From Acidimicrobiales bacterium (lineage in GTDB: Bacteria > Actinomycetota > Acidimicrobiia > Acidimicrobiales > JACCXE01): a DNA stretch of 64,000 nt. Both the position numbers and the translations under genes were made by a program. The notes beneath the pieces are model-generated. The model saw nothing but the letters and a program-made list of their open reading frames with translations, did no database searches and was not told where the DNA came from. The stretch lies in assembly GCA_035546775.1 (NCBI GenBank), contig DASZWD010000047.1:1-64000 (forward strand), in the 5' to 3' direction. Shown piece by piece: positions 35,320-44,539 of this stretch (position 1 is its first letter; the number at the start of each line of letters is the position of its first letter).

Positions 35320-36050
35320 ACGAGACGCTGACGCTTGCGACGCCCGACGGCGACATGGGGATCCACGTGGTGCGCCCCGACGGCGTTGGCTCGTATCCGG
35401 TGGTCGTGTACTTCCACCACGGCCCGGGCCTCGACGACGGCTCCAAGGAATCAATGCAGTGGATCGCCGATCGCGGCTTCTACGTCGTGAGCCACGACCG
35501 GTATCACCGATTCGAACCGTGGCTCGTCGTCACCGCGGAGATGCGCAAGGACGAGGAGGCGATGAAACGGTTCGGTGCCGCGTTTGGCGGCACGACCGAG
35601 GCAATGGTCGACGCCGACCTCGTCGCGCTGCTCGATCATCTCGCCACCGATCCAGCGGCGAGCGACGGGCCGATGGGATGCATCGGTTACTGCATTGGGG
35701 CGCGCTCGGTCGTCATGACAATGGCGCACCACGGTGACCGCTTCGCCGCCGGCGTCGGTATGCACCCGTCGTACTGCACGACGGACCAGCCCGACTCGCC
35801 CCACCTGCTCGTGCCCTCGATCGACGGGTCGCTCTACGTCGCCTTCGGCTCCGAGGACAAGATGCAGTCGCCCGAGGCCAACGTGCCGTTCATCGAGGCG
35901 GTGCGGGCGATGCCCGATGGGCGCGGCGAAGCCGACATCCTCGAGGGCGCCAACCACGGCTTCGCCGTGCCGCAGACGGCGGGCTATCACACCGAGGCGG
36001 CGAAGACCGCCTACGCCAAGGCGTTCGCGTTGTTCGACCGCGTGCGCTGA
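35316..36050 (+). CDS. Dienelactone hydrolase family protein
   Basis: The product is 244 residues. The DLH triad is Cys126 in GYCIGARSV, Asp181 in GSEDKMQ and His214 in GANHGFAVP. Family members open cyclic lactones and dienelactones in ring-cleavage pathways. GTG 35316 overlaps the stop of the TetR gene as GTGA, so it is translated with the regulator; TACCGT lies 6 nt upstream and may act as an extra internal leaderless promoter. In this cluster it could hydrolyse lactones formed by the Baeyer-Villiger enzyme. Confidence 0.87.
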   Translation: MNETLTLATPDGDMGIHVVRPDGVGSYPVVVYFHHGPGLDDGSKESMQWIADRGFYVVSHDRYHRFEPWLVVTAEMRKDEEAMKRFGAAFGGTTEAMVDADLVALLDHLATDPAASDGPMGCIGYCIGARSVVMTMAHHGDRFAAGVGMHPSYCTTDQPDSPHLLVPSIDGSLYVAFGSEDKMQSPEANVPFIEAVRAMPDGRGEADILEGANHGFAVPQTAGYHTEAAKTAYAKAFALFDRVR

Positions 36051-36083
36051 CGCCCCGCCGCGCCTTCAACCCGTACGGTTCGG

Positions 36084-36896
36084 CTACTCGTCGTTGCTGT
36101 TGACGAAGCGCACGGTCGCGTTCAGGTACTCCGGCGGCATGGAGCCGGCGACGATCGCGGTGAGGTGCGACTTGCCCGGCAGCACAACGCTGGTGAAGTC
36201 GTTGAGCTCGCGCCACAGCCGGTGCGTGTGGGCGAAGGGCCGGTCGTACTCGCCGTTGATGGCGAGCACCGGGAAGTTCACCTTGCGCAACTCGATACCC
36301 GCCGACATCTTGCGGATGGCGCTGGGGTCGATGTTGGCGACGGGCGACTCGCGGGGCGTGTCCGCGATGGCCTCGGCTTCCTCGCGCGTCTTGCCGTTGG
36401 TCATGGCGAAGGAGATGCGCAGGTTGCGGCTCACGCGAGCTTCGTCGGGGTCGACGCCGTCGCTGTCCCTCGGCGTCGCGTTGATGAACTCGTCTTCGAA
36501 CTCCATCACGCCCGAGCCGCCGAAGGTGGCGGTGATGATGCGCTCGGGGATGTAGCCCAGCAGGCGCGACGTGATCATGCCGCCCATCGAGTAGCCGTGG
36601 ATGTGGGCGCGGGTGATGTCGAGATGGTTCATCAGCTCGATTACGTCCTTGGCCCGTCCAGGCCCGCCCGGCTGGGGCTTGTCGCTCTTGCCGTGGTTGC
36701 GGCAGTCGATCGCGACGACGCGGTGGTTGACAGCCAGCGCCTGGGCGATGCCGTTGGCGAACCAGTTGCCCTCGGCGCTGCCGGTGTAGCCGTGGATCAG
36801 GACAACCCACGAGCCGGCGTCGCCGGCCCGCAGGTAGTGGATGTTGGTGCCGTCGGACGCGGTGAACCACCCGTCCTGGCGATCGGTATCGGTCAT
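36084..36896 (-). CDS. Alpha/beta hydrolase
   Basis: The product is 270 residues. Ser103 in HGYSMGGM is the nucleophile, Asp lies in NGEYDRPFAH (about 220) and His in PGKSHLTAI (about 246). LIHGYTGSAEGNW is the oxyanion loop and IDCRNHGKSDKP a conserved turn. It is of the size of meta-cleavage-product hydrolases and esterases. The ATG at 36896 has a GGGGGG run 7 bases upstream that could pair with rRNA only weakly. It is divergent from the MoxR operon. Confidence 0.86.
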   Translation of the reverse strand: MTDTDRQDGWFTASDGTNIHYLRAGDAGSWVVLIHGYTGSAEGNWFANGIAQALAVNHRVVAIDCRNHGKSDKPQPGGPGRAKDVIELMNHLDITRAHIHGYSMGGMITSRLLGYIPERIITATFGGSGVMEFEDEFINATPRDSDGVDPDEARVSRNLRISFAMTNGKTREEAEAIADTPRESPVANIDPSAIRKMSAGIELRKVNFPVLAINGEYDRPFAHTHRLWRELNDFTSVVLPGKSHLTAIVAGSMPPEYLNATVRFVNSNDE

Positions 36897-36980
36897 TGGT
36901 TGCCCCCCAGTGAGTTGTCGTCACCTTAGGTCTGACGAAACTTTGTCGGCGCCTTAAGGAAACTCCCAGGTTCGGCGCCC

Positions 36981-38051
<1,071 letters not shown>

Positions 38052-38053
38052 CG

Positions 38054-38989
38054 ATGCCGCCCGAAGGAGTCCCGGCGGCCACGCCGTCGCAGGTCGCGTC
38101 CAAGGCGGCGTTACTGCACCGCTTCGAACTCGACGTGACGCGCCGGATCGAGGGCGTGCTCAGCGGTGCCTACGTGGCCTACGGGCGCGGTCCGGGCAGC
38201 GAGCGCGTCGGCGCTCGCCGCTACGAACCCGGCGACGACGCCCGCCGCATCGACTGGAATCTCACGGCGCGCACGATGCATCCGCACGTGCACGTGACCG
38301 AACCCGATCGCGAACTCGAAACGTGGTTCGTGGCCGACCAGTCGGCCAGCCTCGACTTCGGCACCGCCGAGCGGGAGAAGCGCGAGCTCGTCCTCGCCGC
38401 CGTCGCGACGTTCGGCTTCATGGCGGCGCGCTCGGGCAACCGCTTCGGGCTGCTGACCGCCGGGGGCGCCGCCATCGGCCGCGTGCCGGCGCGCACGGGC
38501 CGCGTCGCCGTCCTCGCGGCGTTGAGTTCGCTCTACGACACGCCGCGCCACGAGTCGGCCCCTTCGCCGGGCGCCGACCTCGCGGCGGCGCTGACGCAAC
38601 TGCAGCGCACGCATCGCCGGCGCGGCCGGGTTGTGGTGGCGTCGGACTTCCTCGACCCGGGCGATTGGCGCACGCCGCTGGCGCATCTGGCGTTGCACCA
38701 CGACGTCGTGGCCGTCCACGTGATCGATCGCCGCGAACTCGAACTGCCTGACGTCGGCATGCTGCGCGTCGTCGACCCCGAGACCGGGCGCTTGCTCGAA
38801 GTGCAGACGCGCTCGCGCGCCCTGCGCGATCGCTACGCCGCCGCCGCTGCGGAACGGCGCGACGCCATCCGCGCCGACATCGCGCAGGCCGGCGCCGCGA
38901 GCTTCGAGCTACGCACCGACGGCGACTGGGTGCTCGACGTGTTGCGCTTCCTCACCACCCGCACCACCTTCGCCCGGACCTACGCATGA
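38054..38989 (+). CDS. DUF58 domain protein
   Basis: The product is 311 residues. The DUF58 signature RRYEPGDDARRIDWNLTART lies at 55-74, followed by a VWA-like fold with FVADQSASLDFG (a degenerate MIDAS strand) and VVVASDFLDP. It lacks the N-terminal membrane helices of longer DUF58 proteins, so it is probably cytoplasmic. In MoxR operons this protein links the ATPase to the membrane VWA protein. ATG 38054 follows the MoxR stop by two bases. Confidence 0.9.
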   Translation: MPPEGVPAATPSQVASKAALLHRFELDVTRRIEGVLSGAYVAYGRGPGSERVGARRYEPGDDARRIDWNLTARTMHPHVHVTEPDRELETWFVADQSASLDFGTAEREKRELVLAAVATFGFMAARSGNRFGLLTAGGAAIGRVPARTGRVAVLAALSSLYDTPRHESAPSPGADLAAALTQLQRTHRRRGRVVVASDFLDPGDWRTPLAHLALHHDVVAVHVIDRRELELPDVGMLRVVDPETGRLLEVQTRSRALRDRYAAAAAERRDAIRADIAQAGAASFELRTDGDWVLDVLRFLTTRTTFARTYA

Positions 38990-39954
38990 GTTTCGCCAGC
39001 CCCCTCCGTCTGCTGCTGCTGGTGGCGCCGCTGGCGCTCATCGGCGCGTACTTCTGGAACGAACGGCGGCGCGCCGGCGTCGCCGTGCGCTTCACCAGCG
39101 TCGACCTGCTCGCCAGCGTCGCCCCCAAACGCCCGGGCTGGCAGCGCCACGTTGCCCCCGTCTTGTTGTTGACGACGATCGTCGTGCTGGTGCTCGGCTT
39201 CGCCGAGCCGTTGCGCACGGTGCACTCGCCGCGCCAGCAGGCGACCGTCGTCCTCACTATGGACGTGTCGGGTTCGATGATCGCCACCGACGTGGCGCCC
39301 GACCGTCTCACCGCGGCCAAGCAGGCGGCCGACACCTTCGTCGACGCGCTGCCCTCGGGCATCCGCGTCGGCCTCGTGGCGTTCTCCACGCAGGCCCGCG
39401 TCGTGACCTCGCCGACGAGCGATCGCACCACGATCAAAGAAGCGATCAACGGCCTGACCGCGGAAGGCGCCACGAATACCGGCGACGCCATTCGCGTGGC
39501 GTTGGCGTCGGCCGAGGGCGTCGCCAGTGGAGCCAAGGGCAAGAAGGTGCCCGCCGCGATCGTGCTCATGAGCGACGGCGTGCCCAACCAGGCCCGCGGT
39601 CAGGAGGACGCGGCCGCGGCGGTCGACGACGCCGTGGCCCAGGCCAAGGCCGACGGCGTGAAGATCAACACCATCGCCTTCGGCACCGACGCCGGAACGG
39701 TCACCATTCGCGGTGAGACGATCCCGGTCCCGTCGGACCCCGCCAGCATGGCCCGCATCGCCTCGGGTAGCGGCGGCAAGACGTTCACCGCCCAGAGCGC
39801 CAACCAGCTCAAGTCGGTGTACGACGACATCGGGCGCATCGTCGGCTACGTCACCCATCGCAAGAAGGTGACGGCGGCCTTCACCGGCCTCGGATTGTTG
39901 ATTGGCGCCGCGGCTGCCGCCGCCGCCCTGACGTGGGGACACCGCATCGCATGA
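38986..39954 (+). CDS. Membrane-anchored von Willebrand factor A (BatA-like) protein
   Basis: The product is 322 residues. Membrane helices are predicted at about 7-23 and 57-72 and near the C-terminus (about 298-316). The VWA domain between them has an intact MIDAS: DVSGS (93-97), the Thr in GATNTGDAI and the Asp in VLMSDGVPN. This is the BatA/BatB layout found next to MoxR and DUF58. ATG 38986 overlaps the DUF58 stop as ATGA. A metal-dependent protein-protein interaction at the membrane is the likely role. Confidence 0.9.
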   Translation: MSFASPLRLLLLVAPLALIGAYFWNERRRAGVAVRFTSVDLLASVAPKRPGWQRHVAPVLLLTTIVVLVLGFAEPLRTVHSPRQQATVVLTMDVSGSMIATDVAPDRLTAAKQAADTFVDALPSGIRVGLVAFSTQARVVTSPTSDRTTIKEAINGLTAEGATNTGDAIRVALASAEGVASGAKGKKVPAAIVLMSDGVPNQARGQEDAAAAVDDAVAQAKADGVKINTIAFGTDAGTVTIRGETIPVPSDPASMARIASGSGGKTFTAQSANQLKSVYDDIGRIVGYVTHRKKVTAAFTGLGLLIGAAAAAAALTWGHRIA

Positions 39955-41207
39955 GTGACATCCGTCCACCTGAAGCCCCCGAGTGGATCGCCGCGCCGCT
40001 GCCCGGCGACCCGCCTCTTCTCCCGCCGGCCGAACCGGCCGCAACCCCGCCTGCCGCCGCGCCGGTCGCGAGCGCCAACCCGTGGTCGCGTTGGGTCATC
40101 GCCGCGGCCGTCGTGCTGGCCATGCTCGGCGCCGTCGCCGGTGGTGCCCTCACCCAGGTGTTCCAGACGAAGAACACGAACGCCAGCGCGCCGGTCACGA
40201 CCCCGTCGCGGGTGCCCGGCTTCGGGCCGTTCCAGCAGCGGCCTTCGACCAACTTCGGCGGCAACTCGAACGGGACGACGACCGCCAGCGTGCCGGCCGG
40301 GATTGTCGACATCGAAACGTCGTCGACGATCAACGGCCTCGAAGGCGCCGGCACCGGCATGATCCTCACCGCGACCGGTGACGTGTTGACCAACAACCAC
40401 GTCATCGAAGGCGCCACGCGCATCGTGGTCACCCGCACCGACAACGGCGCCACCTACAACGCCACCGTCATCGGCACGGATGCCACCGAGGACGTGGCGC
40501 TGCTGCACCTCGCCGACGCCAAGGGTTTGCCGACGATCCCGATCGGCGACTCGAGCAAAGTCGGTGTGAACGATTCCGTCATCGCCGCCGGCAATGCCCT
40601 CGGGCGCGGCGGGGCGCCGACGGTGGTGACCGGCACGGTGCGCGCCCTCAACCAGTCGATCACCGTGTCCGACGAAGTGGGCAACGGCAGCGCCACACTG
40701 CACGGTCTGATCCAGACCGACGCGCCGCTCGTGCCGGGTGACTCCGGTGGCCCGATGTTCGACGACCACAACAAGGTCATCGGAATCAACACCGCGGCGG
40801 CCCAGGGCCGCTTCCGCCAGTTCCAGGACGGCAGCGGCGGCGGGGAAGGCTTCGCCGTGCCGATCAACACCGCGATGGGCGTCGTGAGCAAGATCCGCCA
40901 GGGCGTCGAGACCGACACCATCCACATCGGCGTGCGCGGCTTCCTCGGTGTCAGCACGACCGACGCCGACAACGGCGCCGGCGCGCTCGTCGGCCAGGTG
41001 CAGCCCGGCTCGCCCGCCGACACGGCGGGTTTGGCGGCGGGCGACGTGATCACCGCCGTCGACGGCTCGGCGGTGGCCGACGCCAACTCGCTGACCGATC
41101 GCATCCACGGTCACAAGCCGGGCGACACGATCACGCTGCAGTGGACCACGAGCGCCGGCATCAGCCGCAGCGCCAAGGTCACGCTCAGCACCGGCGCTGC
41201 GGACTGA
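39951..41207 (+). CDS. Membrane-anchored HtrA-type serine protease with PDZ domain
   Basis: The product is 418 residues: a Pro/Ala-rich cytoplasmic tail of 45 residues, one membrane helix (about 47-70), a flexible Asn/Thr/Ser-rich linker, then an S1C protease with His150 (TNNHVI), Asp181 (TEDVALL) and Ser265 (PGDSGGPM), and a C-terminal PDZ domain (about 322-410; RGFLGVSTTD, then GLAAGDVITAVDGS). The active site is outside the membrane. It degrades or processes envelope proteins. ATG 39951 overlaps the VWA stop as ATGA, which ties this protease directly to the MoxR-VWA machinery. Confidence 0.93.
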   Translation: MSDIRPPEAPEWIAAPLPGDPPLLPPAEPAATPPAAAPVASANPWSRWVIAAAVVLAMLGAVAGGALTQVFQTKNTNASAPVTTPSRVPGFGPFQQRPSTNFGGNSNGTTTASVPAGIVDIETSSTINGLEGAGTGMILTATGDVLTNNHVIEGATRIVVTRTDNGATYNATVIGTDATEDVALLHLADAKGLPTIPIGDSSKVGVNDSVIAAGNALGRGGAPTVVTGTVRALNQSITVSDEVGNGSATLHGLIQTDAPLVPGDSGGPMFDDHNKVIGINTAAAQGRFRQFQDGSGGGEGFAVPINTAMGVVSKIRQGVETDTIHIGVRGFLGVSTTDADNGAGALVGQVQPGSPADTAGLAAGDVITAVDGSAVADANSLTDRIHGHKPGDTITLQWTTSAGISRSAKVTLSTGAAD

Positions 41208-41238
41208 TGCGCGGCCGCACAGGCCGTATCGTCGTCGC

Positions 41239-41925
41239 ATGCCGGCACCGCCGCCCGTGAACGGCGACGCCGTCGTCGTCATCGAGGACGACGATCACAT
41301 CGCCGAGCCCGTCATCGAGGGGCTCACACAAGCGGGCTTCACCGCCTACCGCGCCAGCACCGGCGTCGGTGGGCTCGAACTGGCGCCCGACGCCGACCTC
41401 GTACTGCTCGACCTCGGCTTGCCCGACCTCGACGGCGTCGAGGTGTGCCGCCGGCTGCGCGAGCGGTCCGAGGTGCCGATCATCGTCATGACGGCGCGCG
41501 CCGACGAGCTCGACCGCGTGCTCCTGCTCGAGCTGGGGGCCGACGACTACGTGGTCAAGCCCTTCGGGCTGCGCGAGTTGGTGGCGCGCGTGCGCGCCGT
41601 GTTGCGCCGCACCACGGCCACCGCCGGTGGGGCGCAGGTGCTCGGCCCGTTGCGCATCGACCGCCGCGCCCGCCGGGTGACGGTGAACGACGAAGAGGTC
41701 GTGCTGTCGCGCAAGGAGTTCGACCTTCTTGCCGCGCTCACCGAAGACCCGGGAGCGGTGCTGCGGCGCGAAGACCTGATCGCCCGGGTGTGGGACGAGC
41801 ACTGGTGGGGGCCGACCAAGACGCTCGACGTGCACGTGGCGTCGCTGCGCAAGAAGCTCGGGCGGCCCGAATGGGTGGCGACGGTGCGCGGCGTCGGATA
41901 TCGCTTCGAAACCGGCGAGAGTTGA
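41239..41925 (+). CDS. OmpR/PhoB-family response regulator
   Basis: The product is 228 residues. The receiver domain has the acidic pocket EDDD (16-19), phosphoacceptor Asp58 (VLLDLGLPDLDG), MTARAD and Lys107 in VVKPFG. The C-terminal winged helix ends in KTLDVHVASLRKKLG and VRGVGYRF. TATCGT ends 6 nt before ATG 41239, so the pair of signalling genes has its own leaderless promoter in addition to read-through from the protease gene. Its stop overlaps the kinase start as TTGA. Confidence 0.92.
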   Translation: MPAPPPVNGDAVVVIEDDDHIAEPVIEGLTQAGFTAYRASTGVGGLELAPDADLVLLDLGLPDLDGVEVCRRLRERSEVPIIVMTARADELDRVLLLELGADDYVVKPFGLRELVARVRAVLRRTTATAGGAQVLGPLRIDRRARRVTVNDEEVVLSRKEFDLLAALTEDPGAVLRREDLIARVWDEHWWGPTKTLDVHVASLRKKLGRPEWVATVRGVGYRFETGES

Positions 41926-43268
41926 CCCGCCGGCTCGTCGCCACGTACGTGACGATCACGGCGGCGGTGCTGCTGCTGCTCGTCATCCCGTTCGGTGTGC
42001 TGTTCCAGCATCGCGAGCGCGGCGAGTTGACCCTGCAAGTCGAGCGCGACGCCGAGTCCGTCTCGGCGCTGGTCGAGGACGCGCTCCAAGACGGCGGGCC
42101 GCTGCCGGGCACGTCGGTGTTCGACGACTTTCGCGAGCGCGGCCGGGGCCGCATAATCGTCGCCGACGCCGAGGGCCGCCTCGTCGTCGACTCGGCCTTT
42201 CCCGGGGTGAAGGGCCGCGACGCGCGGCGCGTCGTTGGCGTCACGCGGGCGCTGGATAAGCAGCGGACGGTCGGCTACGCCGACGGTGAGTTCTTCGTCG
42301 CCTTGCCGGTCACGTCCGGCGGCGATCTCCACGGCGTGGTGCGCGTGAGCGAACCGACGGCGCGGCGCGACGCGCGCGTCCGCGACGCCTGGTGGCTCCT
42401 GGCGTCGCTGTCGGCGGTCGTGCTCGCCGCGGTCGCCGCCGTCGGGTACCTGCTGGCGCGCACCGTGACCACGCCCGTGCGCGCCATCGAGCGCGCCGCG
42501 GCCGACGTCGCCGGTGGCAACCTCGCGGCGCGCGCACCCACGGGCCGCGGCGTGCCCGAGATCCGCGAACTGGCGCGCACGTTCAACGCCACCGCGGCGC
42601 GCCTCGACGAGCTGGTGTCGTCACAGCGCCGGTTCCTGGCGGACGCCGCCCACCAGCTGCGGGCGCCGCTCACCGCGCTGCGCCTGCGCATGGAGAGCCA
42701 ATCGGGCGATGACTCGGTCGAGGTCGCCGAAGTCGACCGCCTCACCCGCATCGTCGACGGGCTGCTGGCGCTGGCGCGCGCCGAAGCCCCGCCGACGACC
42801 ACGCCGACGAACCTGGCGGTGGCCGTTGCCTCGCGCGTCGAGGCCTGGCGCGACGTGGCCGCCGAACAGGACGTGCAAATCGTGGCCGAGGTGGGCGCAC
42901 CGGTGTGGGCGTCGATCGACACCGACGCCGTCGAGCAGATACTCGACAACCTTGTGGCCAACGCGCTGGCGGTCGCGCCCGCCGGCTCGACCGTCACCGT
43001 CACCATCGGTCGCGAGGACGACCGCGCCGGATTGCGCGTGCGCGACGAAGGGCCGGGCCTCGACGCCGCCACGCGTGAGCGAGCCTTTGAGCGCTTCTGG
43101 CGCGCCGACACGTCGCGGCCGGGCACCGGCCTCGGGTTGGCCGTCGTGCGGCAGGTGGCGCGCTCCTGCGGCGGCGACGCCTGGCTCGACGCGGCACCGT
43201 CCGGCGGGATCGACGCCGTGGTCGTGGTGCCGCTCGCCCGCGTGCCGTCCCCCGGCGGGCGCGCTTAG
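41922..43268 (+). CDS. Sensor histidine kinase
   Basis: The product is 448 residues from TTG 41922. Membrane helices at about 7-28 and 157-179 enclose a sensor domain of about 130 residues; a HAMP domain (about 180-232) and a DHp helix with phospho-His244 (ADAAHQLRAPLTALR) follow. The ATPase boxes are DNLVANALAVA (N), DEGPGLD (G1) and GTGLGLAVV (G2). The start overlaps the regulator stop. Placed behind an HtrA protease and MoxR/VWA proteins, it probably senses envelope state. Its stop is shared with the convergent ApbE gene in TTAG. Confidence 0.92.
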   Translation: MTRRLVATYVTITAAVLLLLVIPFGVLFQHRERGELTLQVERDAESVSALVEDALQDGGPLPGTSVFDDFRERGRGRIIVADAEGRLVVDSAFPGVKGRDARRVVGVTRALDKQRTVGYADGEFFVALPVTSGGDLHGVVRVSEPTARRDARVRDAWWLLASLSAVVLAAVAAVGYLLARTVTTPVRAIERAAADVAGGNLAARAPTGRGVPEIRELARTFNATAARLDELVSSQRRFLADAAHQLRAPLTALRLRMESQSGDDSVEVAEVDRLTRIVDGLLALARAEAPPTTTPTNLAVAVASRVEAWRDVAAEQDVQIVAEVGAPVWASIDTDAVEQILDNLVANALAVAPAGSTVTVTIGREDDRAGLRVRDEGPGLDAATRERAFERFWRADTSRPGTGLGLAVVRQVARSCGGDAWLDAAPSGGIDAVVVVPLARVPSPGGRA

Positions 43269-44050
43269 TCGGCGCGGCAGGCGTCGAACGCGGCCGTCGA
43301 CGTCGTCATACCCGCGGGGTCGATGAGGAACGCGGCGACGTCCGGGTGGTCTTCGAGCCAGCGCGGGGCGTCGGCGCCCAGGGCGACCAGCGCGGTGGCG
43401 ACGGCGTCGGCGAACGAAAGAGAGTCCGCCACCACGGTGGCGGCCACGAGCGCGGTGGCGGACGTGCCGGTCCGCGGGTCCACGATGTGGTCGCCGCGCT
43501 CGTAGCGACCCGACGTGGCGACGCCGCCGTCGGTCACAGCGACGGTGCACGCGACGCGGTCGCGCTGGTACGGGTGCTGGATACCGACGCGCCACGCCTC
43601 GCCCGCGGCCGCGTGGCCGGCGACGATGACGTCACCGCCGGCGTTGACGGCGAAGTTGTGCACCCCGGCGTCGTGCAGCATGGTCGCCGCCCGCTTGAGC
43701 GCCCAGCCTTTGACGATGCCGGAAGGATCGATGACGCCGAGTCCTTCCCAGCGCGTCACGCGCGGGTCGGCGCCCACACCGATGTCGAAGGCGCCGCCGG
43801 TGTAGGTCCGCATGGCGTCGGCGAGGAGCAACACCTCACGGACGTCGGCCGACGCCTCCTCGACCCCCAGCGTGCCCGCGCCGATGCGGCTGATCTCGCT
43901 GTCGCCGCGCCACGTCGAGAAGCGTGCGTCCACGAGGCGGAACCAGTCGAAGACGGCGTCGATGACGGCGGCGTCGACCGGGTCGCGGGCCTCGATCCTG
44001 ATGACCGTGCCCCAGCAGGAGACGGTGTGGCGGCTAGCCGTTGGCGTCAA
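43265..44050 (-). CDS. apbE: FAD:protein FMN transferase (ApbE)
   Basis: The product is 261 residues. ApbE enzymes cleave FAD and attach FMN to a Ser/Thr of a target protein. Landmarks are a GTVIRIEA strand near the start, RFSTWRGDSEISRIG, DPSGIVKGWALKRA, NAGGDVIVAG, GDHIVDPRTG and VADSLSFADAVATALVALG with the Mg-binding Asp and Thr. The usual Met in the opening MGT motif is Trp (CWGT). No signal peptide is seen, so it acts inside, or is held by another factor. TTG 44050 is the only start that keeps the first strand; it overlaps the FMN-binding gene by 17 bases. Confidence 0.88.
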   Translation of the reverse strand: MTPTASRHTVSCWGTVIRIEARDPVDAAVIDAVFDWFRLVDARFSTWRGDSEISRIGAGTLGVEEASADVREVLLLADAMRTYTGGAFDIGVGADPRVTRWEGLGVIDPSGIVKGWALKRAATMLHDAGVHNFAVNAGGDVIVAGHAAAGEAWRVGIQHPYQRDRVACTVAVTDGGVATSGRYERGDHIVDPRTGTSATALVAATVVADSLSFADAVATALVALGADAPRWLEDHPDVAAFLIDPAGMTTSTAAFDACRAD

Positions 44051-44531
44051 TCGCCGCCTGCAGGGAACGGATGTAGCTCTCGCTGGTGTAGCTGGCGCCC
44101 GACACGACCTGGATGCGCGCCGACTGCGCCTGGAGTGCCTCCTGGCGCAGCCGTGGCCCGGCGTAGGTGCTGAGTTCGGCGGACCGCCGGCGGTCCTGGG
44201 GCAGCTGGATCGCCTCGACGTCGTCGATGTGGCGACCGGTGAAGGTGACGCGCACCTGCACCGGGCCGAACTGGTTGGGTACGTTGGGCCCGTCGATGGT
44301 CCGGTGGACCAAGACGGTGGTCGGCGGGAGCGTGCGGCGCGTGGTCGTCGGCACGGTCGTGGCCGTCGTGTGCGTCGTTGTCGACGTGGACGTCGTCGTG
44401 GTCGCCGGCGAGGGTGCGGTGGTGGCCGCCGCGTCGCCGGCGTTCACGGCCGTGCCCGTCGAGGTCTTGAAGCTGGCGAGGAGGGCGAGGCCACCCGCGG
44501 TGGCGAGCAGAACGGGAGCGGCGCGTTTCAT
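44034..44531 (-). CDS. Exported FMN-binding-domain protein
   Basis: The product is 165 residues. An N-terminal hydrophobic signal or anchor (about 3-22) is followed by a 45-residue Thr/Ala/Pro-rich linker and an FMN-binding domain as in NqrC/RnfG. The flavinylation motif S-G-A-T is SGAS here (in RIQVVSGASYTSESYI), so the attached residue would be Ser instead of Thr, or the neighbouring YTS Thr is used. GAGG lies six bases before ATG 44531; ATG 44537 is the alternative. It stands between the flavocytochrome gene and apbE, so ApbE probably loads its FMN. Confidence 0.86.
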   Translation of the reverse strand: MKRAAPVLLATAGGLALLASFKTSTGTAVNAGDAAATTAPSPATTTTSTSTTTHTTATTVPTTTRRTLPPTTVLVHRTIDGPNVPNQFGPVQVRVTFTGRHIDDVEAIQLPQDRRRSAELSTYAGPRLRQEALQAQSARIQVVSGASYTSESYIRSLQAAIDANG

Positions 44532-44539
44532 CGGCATCC

